The notes below the pieces were generated by a model. The model had not been told where the DNA came from and ran no database searches. It worked only from the letters and a program-made list of their open reading frames with translations. The translations under genes and the position numbers were made by a program. This document shows positions 6,703-14,539 of a DNA stretch of 17,025 nt, one piece after another. Source of the DNA: Thiobacillus sp. Lineage in GTDB: Bacteria; Pseudomonadota; Gammaproteobacteria; Burkholderiales; Thiobacillaceae. The stretch's first letter is position 1. Each line of letters starts with the position of its first letter. The stretch covers positions 1-17,025 of the forward strand of contig JAIWOL010000097.1 in the NCBI GenBank assembly GCA_020216925.1, written 5' to 3'.

Positions 6703-8052
6703 ATGAAATCCACCGTCCTGCTGCTTGCCGTTTTGCTTGCCGCGCCCGCCGCCGCGCAGACCCTCTCCGCTGTCGTGCTGCCCATTCCCGAAGCGCCCAC
6801 GCTCACGCAGCAGGCGCAGGCGCTGCTCGACGACGTGATGAAGCGCGTGCCGCAGATCGACACCGCCGGCCTCGCCGCGCAACTCAAGGCACAGCCGGAG
6901 ACGGTAGTGATCGACGTGCGCCAGGCGGTGGAACTTGCCACGCTGGGGGGGCGCATCGACGCGCCGCGTTTTGCCAACCTGCTGCGCGGCTGGCTGGAAT
7001 TCCAGATCGAGCAGACCGTGCCGGACAAGACCACGCCCATCGTCGTTTACTGCGGGGTGTCGCAGCGCAGCCCGCTCGCCGCCGACACGCTCATCAAACT
7101 GGGCTACACCAACGTGAAGAATTACCGCGACGGCTTCTTCAACTGGAAGCGTGCCGGTCTGCCGGTAGTGGCAACCGACGCGGCACCCGGCTCCTTCCTC
7201 TACGCGCTGCCGCAGCAAGTCATCCCCGGCGTGTGGTCGGCCATTGGCGCCACCGCACCGGGCACCTACGAAAACTCCGGCCACAACAACAACCTGTCCT
7301 TCATCATCACGAAAGACGGCGTCGTAGTGGTGAACGCCGGCGACAACTACCTGCTCGCGCAAAGCCTGCACGACGAGATCAGGAAGCGCACCGACCAGCC
7401 GGTGAAGTACGTGGTGCTGGAAAACGGCCAGGGCCACGCCATGCTCGGCTCCAGCTACTGGAAAGAACAGGGGGCGAAAATCGTCGCCCATCGCGACACC
7501 GCCAAATACATCGAGCGGGCGGGCTACGACGCGCTTGCCGGGATGCGCGCCCGCGCCCGCGACAAGGCGTATCGCACCGAACTGGTCATGCCCGACATCG
7601 TCTACGACGACAAGCTGGACCTGTCGATGGGCGGCACCAAGATCGAAGTGCTGCACCTGGGCCGTGCCCACCACCACGGCGACACCATGGTGTGGCTGCC
7701 GGAGAAAAAACTGGTGATCGCAGGCGACACCGCCTTCCACATCCGCATGCTGCCCATCTTCGAGGATACCGACACCGCCAGCTGGATCGCCGTGTGGGAC
7801 AAGTTCGAAGCGCTGGGCGCGACGACCGTCATCCCCGGTCACGGCGGCCCCACCGACATGGCTACCGTGCGCAGGTGGACGCGCGATTACCTCGTCCACC
7901 TGCGGGCCAAGATCAAGGAAGTGATCGACGCCGGGGGTTCGCTCGACGACGCCTACAAGGTGGATCAATCGGCCTATCTGCACCTGCATACCGCCGATGA
8001 GCTGGCGCGCAGCAACGCCGGGCGGGTGTTCCGTGCGATGGAGTTCGAATAA
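6703..8052 (+). CDS. Exported rhodanese-metallo-beta-lactamase fusion with degenerate metal motif
   Basis: A 449-aa protein with a Sec signal peptide (cleavage near residue 19, AAAQ). GGAG lies six bases before the ATG. Residues about 50-150 form a rhodanese domain (VVIDVRQAVEL) with a catalytic loop CGVSQR, Cys117 to Arg122. From about 170 to 400 it has an MBL fold. The canonical HxHxDH motif is replaced by ENGQGH (240-245), so only the last His remains. The rest of the site is kept: a HHH run at 323-325, Asp342 in AGDTAF, and His380 in IPGHGG. A C-terminal helical extension follows. It is probably periplasmic. Sulfur handling by the rhodanese domain is plausible, as are SoxH-like relatives, but the substrate is unknown. 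It converges on the gabD-like gene with 3 nt between stops. Confidence 0.85.
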   Translation: MKSTVLLLAVLLAAPAAAQTLSAVVLPIPEAPTLTQQAQALLDDVMKRVPQIDTAGLAAQLKAQPETVVIDVRQAVELATLGGRIDAPRFANLLRGWLEFQIEQTVPDKTTPIVVYCGVSQRSPLAADTLIKLGYTNVKNYRDGFFNWKRAGLPVVATDAAPGSFLYALPQQVIPGVWSAIGATAPGTYENSGHNNNLSFIITKDGVVVVNAGDNYLLAQSLHDEIRKRTDQPVKYVVLENGQGHAMLGSSYWKEQGAKIVAHRDTAKYIERAGYDALAGMRARARDKAYRTELVMPDIVYDDKLDLSMGGTKIEVLHLGRAHHHGDTMVWLPEKKLVIAGDTAFHIRMLPIFEDTDTASWIAVWDKFEALGATTVIPGHGGPTDMATVRRWTRDYLVHLRAKIKEVIDAGGSLDDAYKVDQSAYLHLHTADELARSNAGRVFRAMEFE

Positions 8053-8055
8053 GCC

Positions 8056-9510
8056 CTACGCCAGCCCGCCCAGCGCCAGCGATTTGGTTTCGAGATATTC
8101 GTCGATGCCATACAACCCGCCCTCGCGGCCGAGGCCGGACTGTTTCATGCCGCCGAAGCTTGCTTCGGCGGTGGACATCAGCCCGGTATTGATGCCCACC
8201 ATGCCGTATTCCAGCGTCTCGGCCACGCGCCAGGCGCGCGCGAGGTCGCGCGTGTAGGCGTAAGCGGCCAAACCGTATTCGCTGTCGTTCGCCATGGCGA
8301 GCGCGTCGGCCTCGCGCTCGAAACGGATCAGCGGCGCCACCGGGCCAAAGGTTTCGCTGCGGCAGAGCGCCATTGCCGGCGTGCAGTCGCCGAGCACGGT
8401 CGGTTGAAAGAAGCGGCCGCCACGCGGGTGGCGCGCGCCGCCGGCCAGCACCGTCGCGCCGCGAGCCAGGGCGTCGGCGACCTGGGATTCGATGCGGCTC
8501 ACGGCCGAATCGGAGATCATCGGGCCGATATCGACGCCGGGCGCCAAGCCTTCGCCCGCGTTCAACCGCGCCACGGCAGGGGCAAACTTTCCGGCGAAGG
8601 CGTCGTAGACGCCAGCCTGCACGAATACCCGGTTGGCGCAGACGCAGGTTTGCCCGCCGTTGCGGAATTTGCTGGCGAGCGCGCCGGCCACCGCTGCGTC
8701 CAGATCGGCGTCGTCAAACACGATGAAGGGGGCGTTGCCGCCGAGTTCCAGCGACACGCGCTTGAGGCTGCCGGCGCAGCGTGCGAGCAGGTATTTGCCC
8801 ACATCGGTCGAACCGGTGAACGACAGCTTGCTTACCAGCGGATGCGTTGTCAGCACGCCGCCAATCGTTGCAGCCTCGCCGGTGATCACGTTCAGCACGC
8901 CTGCCGGCAGGCCCGCACGTTGCGCCAGTTCGGCCAGCGCCAGCGCGGTGAAGGGGGTCTGCGAGGCGGGCTTGGCCACCACCGTGCAGCCCGCGGCGAG
9001 CGCCGCAGCGGCCTTGCGCGCGAGCATCGCGGCGGGAAAATTCCACGGCGTGATGAGCGCCGCCACGCCGACCGGCTGGCGCAGGGTGAACAGCCGGCGG
9101 TCGGCCCACGGCGAGGCCATCACCTCGCCGTTGATGCGGCGCGCTTCGCCGGCAAACCAGTCGATGAAGCTGGCGGCGTAGTCGATTTCGCCGCGCGCCT
9201 CGGCCAGCGGCTTGCCCTGCTCGCTGACCATGATGCGGGCGAGCTCCTCACGGTGCAGCAGCACCAGATCGAACCAGCGGCGCAGAAATTGCGCCCGCGC
9301 TTTGGCCGTCTGCGTCCGCCAGCCAGCGAAAGCCTTGTGCGCCGCCTCGACCGCGCCAGCGGTATCTTCTTCAGTGCAACGGGGAACGTGTCCGACGGGC
9401 GCGTCGCTGGCAGGGTTGCGCACCGTCATGCGCGCCCCGTCGGCGGCATCCTGCCAGTGTCCGGCAATCAGCACCTTTTGCCGCAACAGGGCGGCATCGG
9501 CCAGCTTCAT
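8056..9510 (-). CDS. gabD: NAD(P)-dependent succinate-semialdehyde dehydrogenase-type aldehyde dehydrogenase
   Basis: A 484-aa aldehyde dehydrogenase of the GabD clade and length. The cofactor-binding region shows ITPWNFPAAM, KPASQTPFTAL and FTGSTDVGK. Glu255 in SLELGGNAP is the general base, and Cys289 in GGQTCVCANR is the catalytic thiol, with Cys291 also present as in E. coli GabD. The C-terminus has SETFGPVAP and GGMKQSGLGREGG. The family oxidises succinate semialdehyde to succinate, feeding the TCA cycle, although close relatives take glutarate or other semialdehydes. It is the last gene of a minus-strand operon, 16 nt after the GlxR-like reductase. The operon carries no GABA transaminase, so the aldehyde source may not be GABA. 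The ALDH call is sure; exact substrate is less so. Confidence 0.9.
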   Translation of the reverse strand: MKLADAALLRQKVLIAGHWQDAADGARMTVRNPASDAPVGHVPRCTEEDTAGAVEAAHKAFAGWRTQTAKARAQFLRRWFDLVLLHREELARIMVSEQGKPLAEARGEIDYAASFIDWFAGEARRINGEVMASPWADRRLFTLRQPVGVAALITPWNFPAAMLARKAAAALAAGCTVVAKPASQTPFTALALAELAQRAGLPAGVLNVITGEAATIGGVLTTHPLVSKLSFTGSTDVGKYLLARCAGSLKRVSLELGGNAPFIVFDDADLDAAVAGALASKFRNGGQTCVCANRVFVQAGVYDAFAGKFAPAVARLNAGEGLAPGVDIGPMISDSAVSRIESQVADALARGATVLAGGARHPRGGRFFQPTVLGDCTPAMALCRSETFGPVAPLIRFEREADALAMANDSEYGLAAYAYTRDLARAWRVAETLEYGMVGINTGLMSTAEASFGGMKQSGLGREGGLYGIDEYLETKSLALGGLA

Positions 9511-9526
9511 GCGGGGCGGGCAAGGG

Positions 9527-10405
9527 TCACTTGAAGTCGCCCGCCAGACGTTCGAGCGCGCGCATGATGGCTGACGAATCGAGCTCGCTGTCGCCCGCGC
9601 CCATCAGCGCGTTCATCTGCTGGGCGACGAGCGCGGCGCCAGGCAGCGGGGTGGCGGTTTCCTGCGCGTTATCCATGACGATGGCCATGTCCTTGTGGTG
9701 CAGCTTGGTCTTGAAACCGGGTTTGTAGTTGCCTTTCAGCATGCGCTCGCCGTGAACCTCCAGAATCCGGCTGCCGGCAAAGCCGCCCATCAGCGCCTCG
9801 CGCATCTTGACGGGGTCGACGCCATTGCGGCGCGCCAGCAGGATGGCTTCGGCCACGCCCTCGAAGGTGAGGCCGACGACGATCTGGTTGCAGCATTTGA
9901 CGACCTGGCCGGCGCCGTGTCCACCCACGTGCACCACGCTCTTGCCAAGCACGTCGAACAGCGGTTTCACTTTCTCGAAGATGGGCGCCTCGCCGCCCAC
10001 CATGATGGACAGCGAGCCTTCGCGTGCGCCGGCTTCGCCGCCGGATACGGGCGCGTCGAGCATATGCACGCCGCGTTCGGCGAGCGATGCGGCGATGCGG
10101 CGGGTGGCGGCAGGCGAGACCGTGCTCATGTCGACGATGGTATGCCCGGGACGCGCGCCATGAACCAGGCCGCGATCGCCGAGTATGATCTGTTCGACGT
10201 CGGTGGTGTCGGAAACGACGGTGAAGGTGATGTCGGTTTCGGCCGCCACCTCGGCAGGCGTGCCCTTGCCCAGGGCACCCATCACCAGCATGGGTTCGAT
10301 GCGGTCGAAGCGGCGACCGAAGACATAAAGTTGATGTCCTGCGCGCAACAGGTTCTCTGCCATGGGGCGGCCCATGATGCCGCTGCCGATGAATCCGATT
10401 TTCAT
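9527..10405 (-). CDS. Beta-hydroxyacid dehydrogenase, tartronate-semialdehyde reductase type (GlxR/GarR)
   Basis: A 292-aa protein. I start at MKIGFIG (10405), because the ATGA overlap with the upstream permease stop fixes this start; a longer reading adds 10 residues inside that gene. The N-terminal Rossmann motif is GSGIMG (7-12). The substrate-binding signature is DAPVSGGEAGAREG, and Lys170 in GAGQVVKCCNQ is the catalytic Lys. MGGFAGSRILEVHGERM is nearly identical in pattern to E. coli GlxR. Such enzymes reduce tartronate semialdehyde to glycerate with NAD(P)H; the related GLYR enzymes also reduce glyoxylate and succinate semialdehyde. No gcl or hyi partner is present, but a semialdehyde dehydrogenase follows directly. 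Substrate is therefore open: tartronate semialdehyde, succinate semialdehyde or 3-hydroxyisobutyrate. Confidence 0.88.
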   Translation of the reverse strand: MKIGFIGSGIMGRPMAENLLRAGHQLYVFGRRFDRIEPMLVMGALGKGTPAEVAAETDITFTVVSDTTDVEQIILGDRGLVHGARPGHTIVDMSTVSPAATRRIAASLAERGVHMLDAPVSGGEAGAREGSLSIMVGGEAPIFEKVKPLFDVLGKSVVHVGGHGAGQVVKCCNQIVVGLTFEGVAEAILLARRNGVDPVKMREALMGGFAGSRILEVHGERMLKGNYKPGFKTKLHHKDMAIVMDNAQETATPLPGAALVAQQMNALMGAGDSELDSSAIMRALERLAGDFK

Positions 10406-11358
10406 GATGCGATGCCTTTCAACAAACCCAGCCACAGGGGCAGCGTAACCAATCCCGCCAGTGTTGACCAGCCCATGATGAGACCCGCCAGGCGGGCGTC
10501 CAGACCAAAGCGGTCAGCCAGCGCGATCACCATCACCATGGTCGGCATGGCGGCTTCCAGCACCGCCGCCTCGAGCGGCTCGGTCAGCCGGCCGGGCCAG
10601 GCCAGCGCCGCGCCCAGCGCGAACAGGGGCACGAACACGAGCTTGATCGCCAGGGCGAGAAGCACGGCTCGCTGGGGCTTCAGATCGTGCCAGGGAATGG
10701 TGAGCCCGAGCACGAACAGCATCAGCGGAATGGTCGGGCTGCCGGCCCAGCGCGCGGCTTCGACCAGCGCTGTCAGTTCGAAGCCGGACAGGTTCAGTGC
10801 CAGGCCGGCGGCAAAGCCCCATACTGGCGGCAGGGTGAGCCACATGCGCAGAAACGAAGTGCGTTCGCTGTGGTTGCCGCAGCGGAAAGCAATCCACACG
10901 CCCAACGACCAGACCAGCGGCGTGGTCGCGAGCATGTCGGCGAAAAAGGGGTAGCGCGCGCCGGATTCGCCGAATACCGTGGTAAGAAAAGGGTAGCCGA
11001 AGAACAGGACATTGCCGAAGCCCGCCGCAAGCAGGACCGCTCCCTTGGCCGGGCAAGAGAGCCCGCGACCGAGCGGGGTGGCGAACATGAGCAGGGCGGC
11101 CAGGCCTAGGCCAAACAGGGTGGCCGTGCCGAGCACCAGCGGCACCTTGACCAGCGCCATGTCGACAGTGGCGGTTGCCGCCACCGCAAAAAACAGCATG
11201 GGCGCGAAAAAATTGAGCACCAGCTTGCCGATCTCCCCGCGCAGCGCCACCGGGGACAGGCCGGTTTGCCAGCGTGGCCAGATCGCGCCCGCCGCAATCA
11301 GCAACGCCAGCGGCAGCAGGGTTTTGAGCAGGAGTTCGTGCGCGAGATCGGCCGACAT
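10402..11358 (-). CDS. AEC (auxin efflux carrier) family permease
   Basis: A 318-aa integral membrane protein with about ten hydrophobic segments, split into two halves by a polar central loop around residues 155-170. Landmarks of the AEC/PF03547 family are LVLNFFAPMLFF in the second helix, the GFGNVLFFGYPF segment, and the C-terminal repeat with PTIPLMLFVLGL and EAAMPTMVMVIALA. Family members transport small organic acids such as malate or malonate, or auxin in plants, across the inner membrane. It heads the operon with the reductase (ATGA overlap) and the dehydrogenase, so its cargo is probably the acid or alcohol they interconvert. No Shine-Dalgarno is visible before the ATG, and an intrinsic terminator of the upstream gene ends only 16 nt before it. 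Confidence 0.88.
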   Translation of the reverse strand: MSADLAHELLLKTLLPLALLIAAGAIWPRWQTGLSPVALRGEIGKLVLNFFAPMLFFAVAATATVDMALVKVPLVLGTATLFGLGLAALLMFATPLGRGLSCPAKGAVLLAAGFGNVLFFGYPFLTTVFGESGARYPFFADMLATTPLVWSLGVWIAFRCGNHSERTSFLRMWLTLPPVWGFAAGLALNLSGFELTALVEAARWAGSPTIPLMLFVLGLTIPWHDLKPQRAVLLALAIKLVFVPLFALGAALAWPGRLTEPLEAAVLEAAMPTMVMVIALADRFGLDARLAGLIMGWSTLAGLVTLPLWLGLLKGIAS

Positions 11359-11374
11359 TCGGGCGCCAGAAAGT

Positions 11375-11396
11375 AAAAAGGGCGGCAGGGCCGCCC
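11375..11396 (-). terminator. Intrinsic terminator for the PBP7-type gene
   Basis: On the minus strand, GGGCGGC (11396-11390) pairs perfectly with GCCGCCC (11386-11380) across a three-base CCT loop. TTTTT (11379-11375) follows immediately. This is a textbook rho-independent terminator, 27 nt after the stop of the endopeptidase gene. Confidence 0.92.
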
Positions 11397-11423
11397 ATCA
11401 TACCGGCGCGCCGCCGGGCGGGG

Positions 11424-12389
11424 TCAGGTGCGCGAGGCGGGCTGCTGGGGCACGCCGGCCCGGTGCGCGCCCTGGGTGGATTCCAGCCAGGCCTTGATGC
11501 GGGCCGCATCGCCCGCGCGGCTGTTGCTGCCGCCGGCGTCCAGCAGCACGATGATCACGTCGCGCTGGGCCACGTTGGCCTGCATCACCAGGCAATGGCC
11601 AGCCTCGTTGATGAAGCCGGTTTTGGACAGGCCGATGTGCCAGTCATCCATGCGCGTGAGGCGATTGGTGTTGTGGAAATTGACCGGGCGGTACTGCACG
11701 AGAGCTTTATGCCGTTTTTTCTTGAGCACCACGCGCTGGGTGCCGAGGTTGTAGCTGCCGGCGGTGCTGATCTGGCGGATTTCGGGGTAATGCTGATAAG
11801 CGTGATTCGCCAGCCGCGCGAGATCGAGCGCGGTGGACTGATTGCTGCTCGACAGGCCGGTAGGTTCGACGAAATAGGTGTGCTGCATGCCGAGTACCCG
11901 CGCCATGCGGTTCATCTGGTCGACGAATCGTTGCAGCCCGCCCGGCGCGCTGCGCGCCAGCGCGTGCGCGGCCCGGTTGTCCGAGGCGATGAGCGCCAGG
12001 TGCAGCAGCTGGCCGCGCGTGTAGCTTGCGCCGATGCCGAGGCGCGAGCCGGTGCCCTTGAGCGTGTCGCGATCTGCCTCGGTGATGGTGATCTTTTCGT
12101 CGAGCGGCTGGCCGGCGTCGAGCACCAGCATAGCGGTCATCAGCTTGGTGATCGAGGCGATGGGCGATTGCATGGTGGCATTTTTGGCCAGCAGGGGCTG
12201 GCCGGTTGCCTGGTCGAACACCAGCGCCGACTGCGCAGACAGGTCGGGCATGGCCATGTCCAACTGGGTGGACATGCGCGGCGCGCCGATCTGCTCGCTC
12301 CATTGCAGGGCGGCGTGGCCATCGAGAGCGTGGGCGGTGCCGGCGAGGCACGCGAGAAACAATCCGGTCAGCGCAGCGTTCAGGGTCAT
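11424..12389 (-). CDS. pbpG: D-alanyl-D-alanine endopeptidase, PBP7/8 type (peptidase S11)
   Basis: A 321-aa protein starting MTLNAALTGLFLAC, which supplies a signal peptide cleaved near residue 21 (AHA). The longer upstream reading has no signal sequence. The three penicillin-binding motifs are intact: S79-I-T-K82 (nucleophile Ser and general-base Lys), S136-D-N138, and K256-T-G258. AMPDLSAQSALVFDQATGQPLLAKNA before the first motif and the short C-terminal region without a PBP5 dimer domain point to PBP7/PbpG rather than DacA. It hydrolyses D-Ala-meso-DAP cross-links in periplasmic murein, so it complements the transglycosylase also found in this window. It is transcribed alone on the minus strand from the shared divergent region, and ends at a strong terminator. 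Confidence 0.92.
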   Translation of the reverse strand: MTLNAALTGLFLACLAGTAHALDGHAALQWSEQIGAPRMSTQLDMAMPDLSAQSALVFDQATGQPLLAKNATMQSPIASITKLMTAMLVLDAGQPLDEKITITEADRDTLKGTGSRLGIGASYTRGQLLHLALIASDNRAAHALARSAPGGLQRFVDQMNRMARVLGMQHTYFVEPTGLSSSNQSTALDLARLANHAYQHYPEIRQISTAGSYNLGTQRVVLKKKRHKALVQYRPVNFHNTNRLTRMDDWHIGLSKTGFINEAGHCLVMQANVAQRDVIIVLLDAGGSNSRAGDAARIKAWLESTQGAHRAGVPQQPASRT

Positions 12390-12534
12390 GGCAAGTCGCA
12401 GGGTCGGGTCGGCAGCATGGGGCAACAAGCGGACATTACACGCAAAACTTGAAAACAACAGTTCGGGGCGACATCGCAATTATTTGCTGTCCGCAATTGA
12501 CGGTGTATCAAAATTCAATATATATAGCAACGAC
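12390..12534. promoter_or_regulatory. Divergent promoter region, AT-rich
   Basis: This 145-nt space between the endopeptidase and kinase genes is clearly AT-rich against the GC-rich surroundings, especially 12470-12530. For the plus strand, TTGACG (12497-12502) and TATATA (12519-12524 or 12521-12526) sit 16 or 18 bases apart, a good sigma-70-type promoter. Transcription should then begin around 12531-12535, almost at the kinase ATG. For the minus strand, TGTAAT near 12435 is a possible -10 box without a good -35. The overlapping TATATATA run is symmetrical and could be opened in either direction. Confidence 0.65.
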
Positions 12535-14517
12535 ATGCGAGAACTTCCGAACAAATTACTAAAGAAGTCGGAGCTAGTGGCCTGTCTTTCTGCGCCCGGA
12601 CTGGTGGCAGAAGCCATGGAGCACCTGATGCGGGGCGAGGCCGCCCGGGCAGAGTTTTCTGCCTGCGTGCGCTGCGATCCCCCACTTTTCTTGCGTGTTC
12701 GCCTGCTCGGCGCCGAATTTGACGCGCAATACCATTTGCTGCGCAGTGTACTGCTGGCAGCCCCGGTGGCGGCGGCGGGCGAACTGGCCACCTATGTCCT
12801 GCGCTGGCGGCAATCCGTCGGTGTCGCGCATCTGGCGCAAGCGCTTGCCTTGCGGGCAGGGGTGATCGATGCCGACATGGCCTGGACAGCCGGCCTCTGC
12901 CACAACCTTGCCCATTATCTCGGTATTGACACCCTGTCACCCGCTGCCGCGTCTGCCTGTCTGGCAGAACTGGACCCGGACGGCTGGCTGGCCGATGCCG
13001 TGGCGTTTCATGCCGAGCCGCTGGCGCGTGGCCGGTCGGCGCATCCGCTCGTGCGGGTAACGCAATTGTCGTACCAGCTTGTGGTGCGCGCGGGCGCGGT
13101 CGACAGCGTAGACGTGCGCGCGATGCTGGCGGCCCTGCAACTGGGCGTGGGCGAAGCGGCCCAGCTGCTGGCCGAAAGCCAGGCCCATACGCGGCAGCTG
13201 GCACAACGCTTTGGCCTGGCCGATGCCAGCGCTGACGACGGCGGCAACGGATTCGACCGGCTGGCCCGGCTGTATGCCGACCAGGCCGCGCAATCGGTGC
13301 TGCATCAGCATTTTCGCCGCGCCGCGCAGCCTGGTCAGGTCTTTGCGCGGTTGCAGGCAAGCCTGCGCGGGCTTTTTGGCATCGATGCGGCCTGTGTGTT
13401 TGCGCCGGCGGCGGATGGCATGCTGCGCGCCAGCCCGCTGCTGCCGGCGCCGGCAGGGCTGAAAGCGCTCGCCATCCCGCCCGACGACGGCCATTGCGTC
13501 CTGACGCGCGCGCTGGCGCGCAACGCACCCCAGCAATTCCAATGCGGCGAGCCTGAGTCTGCGCTGGTCGACCAGCAGATTGCCCGTCTGCTGGGCGCAA
13601 GCGGGTTTCTGTGTCAGCCGCTCCCCCTGGCCGGCGCGCAGACCGGCGTGCTGGTGGCGGGCGATGCCGCGCCGGGCCTGGAGGAAACGCCGCTCTGGCG
13701 CGATCTCCTGGCCGCATGCGCCGAAGCGCTGCATCCGCGCGCTGCATCCCCCGCTGCGGCCCACACAGAGGCAGCAGACCGGCAGGCTCCGGCCGCCGCC
13801 GAAGGCATTCCGCGCGAACGGGTGCGCCGCGCCATTCATGAGGTGGCCAACCCCCTCACCATCATGCGTAATTACGTGAACCTGCTGTCCGAGCGTCTGG
13901 GCAGCGATTCGTCGGTACAGCGAGACCTCGACATCATCGGTGACGAGATCGAACGCGTCGCCCGCATCGTGCGGGGGCTGACGGCTGTCGAGGAAACGTC
14001 GGCACCGCATGCCCAGATGGAACTGGCATCGGTCAACGGCATCGTCTCCGAGCTGGTGCGCATGGCCCTGGGGACGCTGCTGGCACCGAACAAGGTGACG
14101 GTGCAGATTGACCTCAACCCGGACGTGCCGCCGTTGCCGCTCAACAAGGACCTGCTCAAGCAGGTGCTCTTCAACCTGGCCAAGAATGCTGTCGAGGCCA
14201 TGCCCAAAGGCGGCCATCTCAAATTCAGCACGCGCCTGATCGACAACAACGGCCAGCGGCAGGTTGAGATCGAGGTTGCCGATACCGGGCCGGGCTTGCC
14301 GCCAGAAGTGGTCGCACACTTGTTCGAGCCCGTCGCCTCGAAGAAGGGAGGCGACCATGCTGGCCTGGGCCTGTCGATCAGCCGCGCCCTGGTCGAACGC
14401 ATGAACGGTCTGCTCGACTGCCGCAGCACGGCGCAGGGCACCTGCTTCCTGATCCGCCTGCCCACCTTGCAAAACGGCCAGGCGCCGCTCACGACAACAC
14501 GCTACGGGTCGATGTAA
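12535..14517 (+). CDS. Histidine kinase with degenerate HDOD-like sensor and GAF-like domain
   Basis: A 660-aa protein with no signal peptide or membrane helix, so it is cytoplasmic. Residues about 15-190 resemble an HDOD domain (CDPPLFLRVRLLGA, then SVGVAHLAQALA and AGLCHNLAHYLG). The usual HD metal pair is H123-N124, so phosphohydrolase activity is unlikely. Residues about 255-400 look like a GAF-type sensor. A Pro/Ala-rich linker leads to the HisKA domain with phospho-acceptor H435 (HEVANPLTIMRNY). The ATPase domain follows, with N551 in NLAKNAVEAM, DTGPGLP from D583 and GLGLS from G610. All catalytic boxes are intact. The ATG at 12535 is the first start in frame, without a Shine-Dalgarno. 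The response regulator starts 22 nt downstream and is its likely partner. Confidence 0.9.
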   Translation: MRELPNKLLKKSELVACLSAPGLVAEAMEHLMRGEAARAEFSACVRCDPPLFLRVRLLGAEFDAQYHLLRSVLLAAPVAAAGELATYVLRWRQSVGVAHLAQALALRAGVIDADMAWTAGLCHNLAHYLGIDTLSPAAASACLAELDPDGWLADAVAFHAEPLARGRSAHPLVRVTQLSYQLVVRAGAVDSVDVRAMLAALQLGVGEAAQLLAESQAHTRQLAQRFGLADASADDGGNGFDRLARLYADQAAQSVLHQHFRRAAQPGQVFARLQASLRGLFGIDAACVFAPAADGMLRASPLLPAPAGLKALAIPPDDGHCVLTRALARNAPQQFQCGEPESALVDQQIARLLGASGFLCQPLPLAGAQTGVLVAGDAAPGLEETPLWRDLLAACAEALHPRAASPAAAHTEAADRQAPAAAEGIPRERVRRAIHEVANPLTIMRNYVNLLSERLGSDSSVQRDLDIIGDEIERVARIVRGLTAVEETSAPHAQMELASVNGIVSELVRMALGTLLAPNKVTVQIDLNPDVPPLPLNKDLLKQVLFNLAKNAVEAMPKGGHLKFSTRLIDNNGQRQVEIEVADTGPGLPPEVVAHLFEPVASKKGGDHAGLGLSISRALVERMNGLLDCRSTAQGTCFLIRLPTLQNGQAPLTTTRYGSM

Positions 14518-14539
14518 CCCGGCATGAGGAGAATTGAGT

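Noticed and set aside
6412..7989. 525-codon open frame on the minus strand opposite the rhodanese-MBL gene
   Set aside because: The plus strand encodes a convincing signal peptide, rhodanese and MBL protein. The antisense product is low-complexity His/Val/Gly-rich and has no recognisable domain.
8404..9534. 376-codon open frame on the plus strand opposite the aldehyde dehydrogenase
   Set aside because: The minus strand encodes an intact GabD-type enzyme with all catalytic residues; the plus frame has none.
12515..13747. 410-codon open frame on the minus strand opposite the kinase N-terminus
   Set aside because: Arg/Pro/Ala-rich composition typical of an antisense shadow, and it would cover the divergent promoter region.
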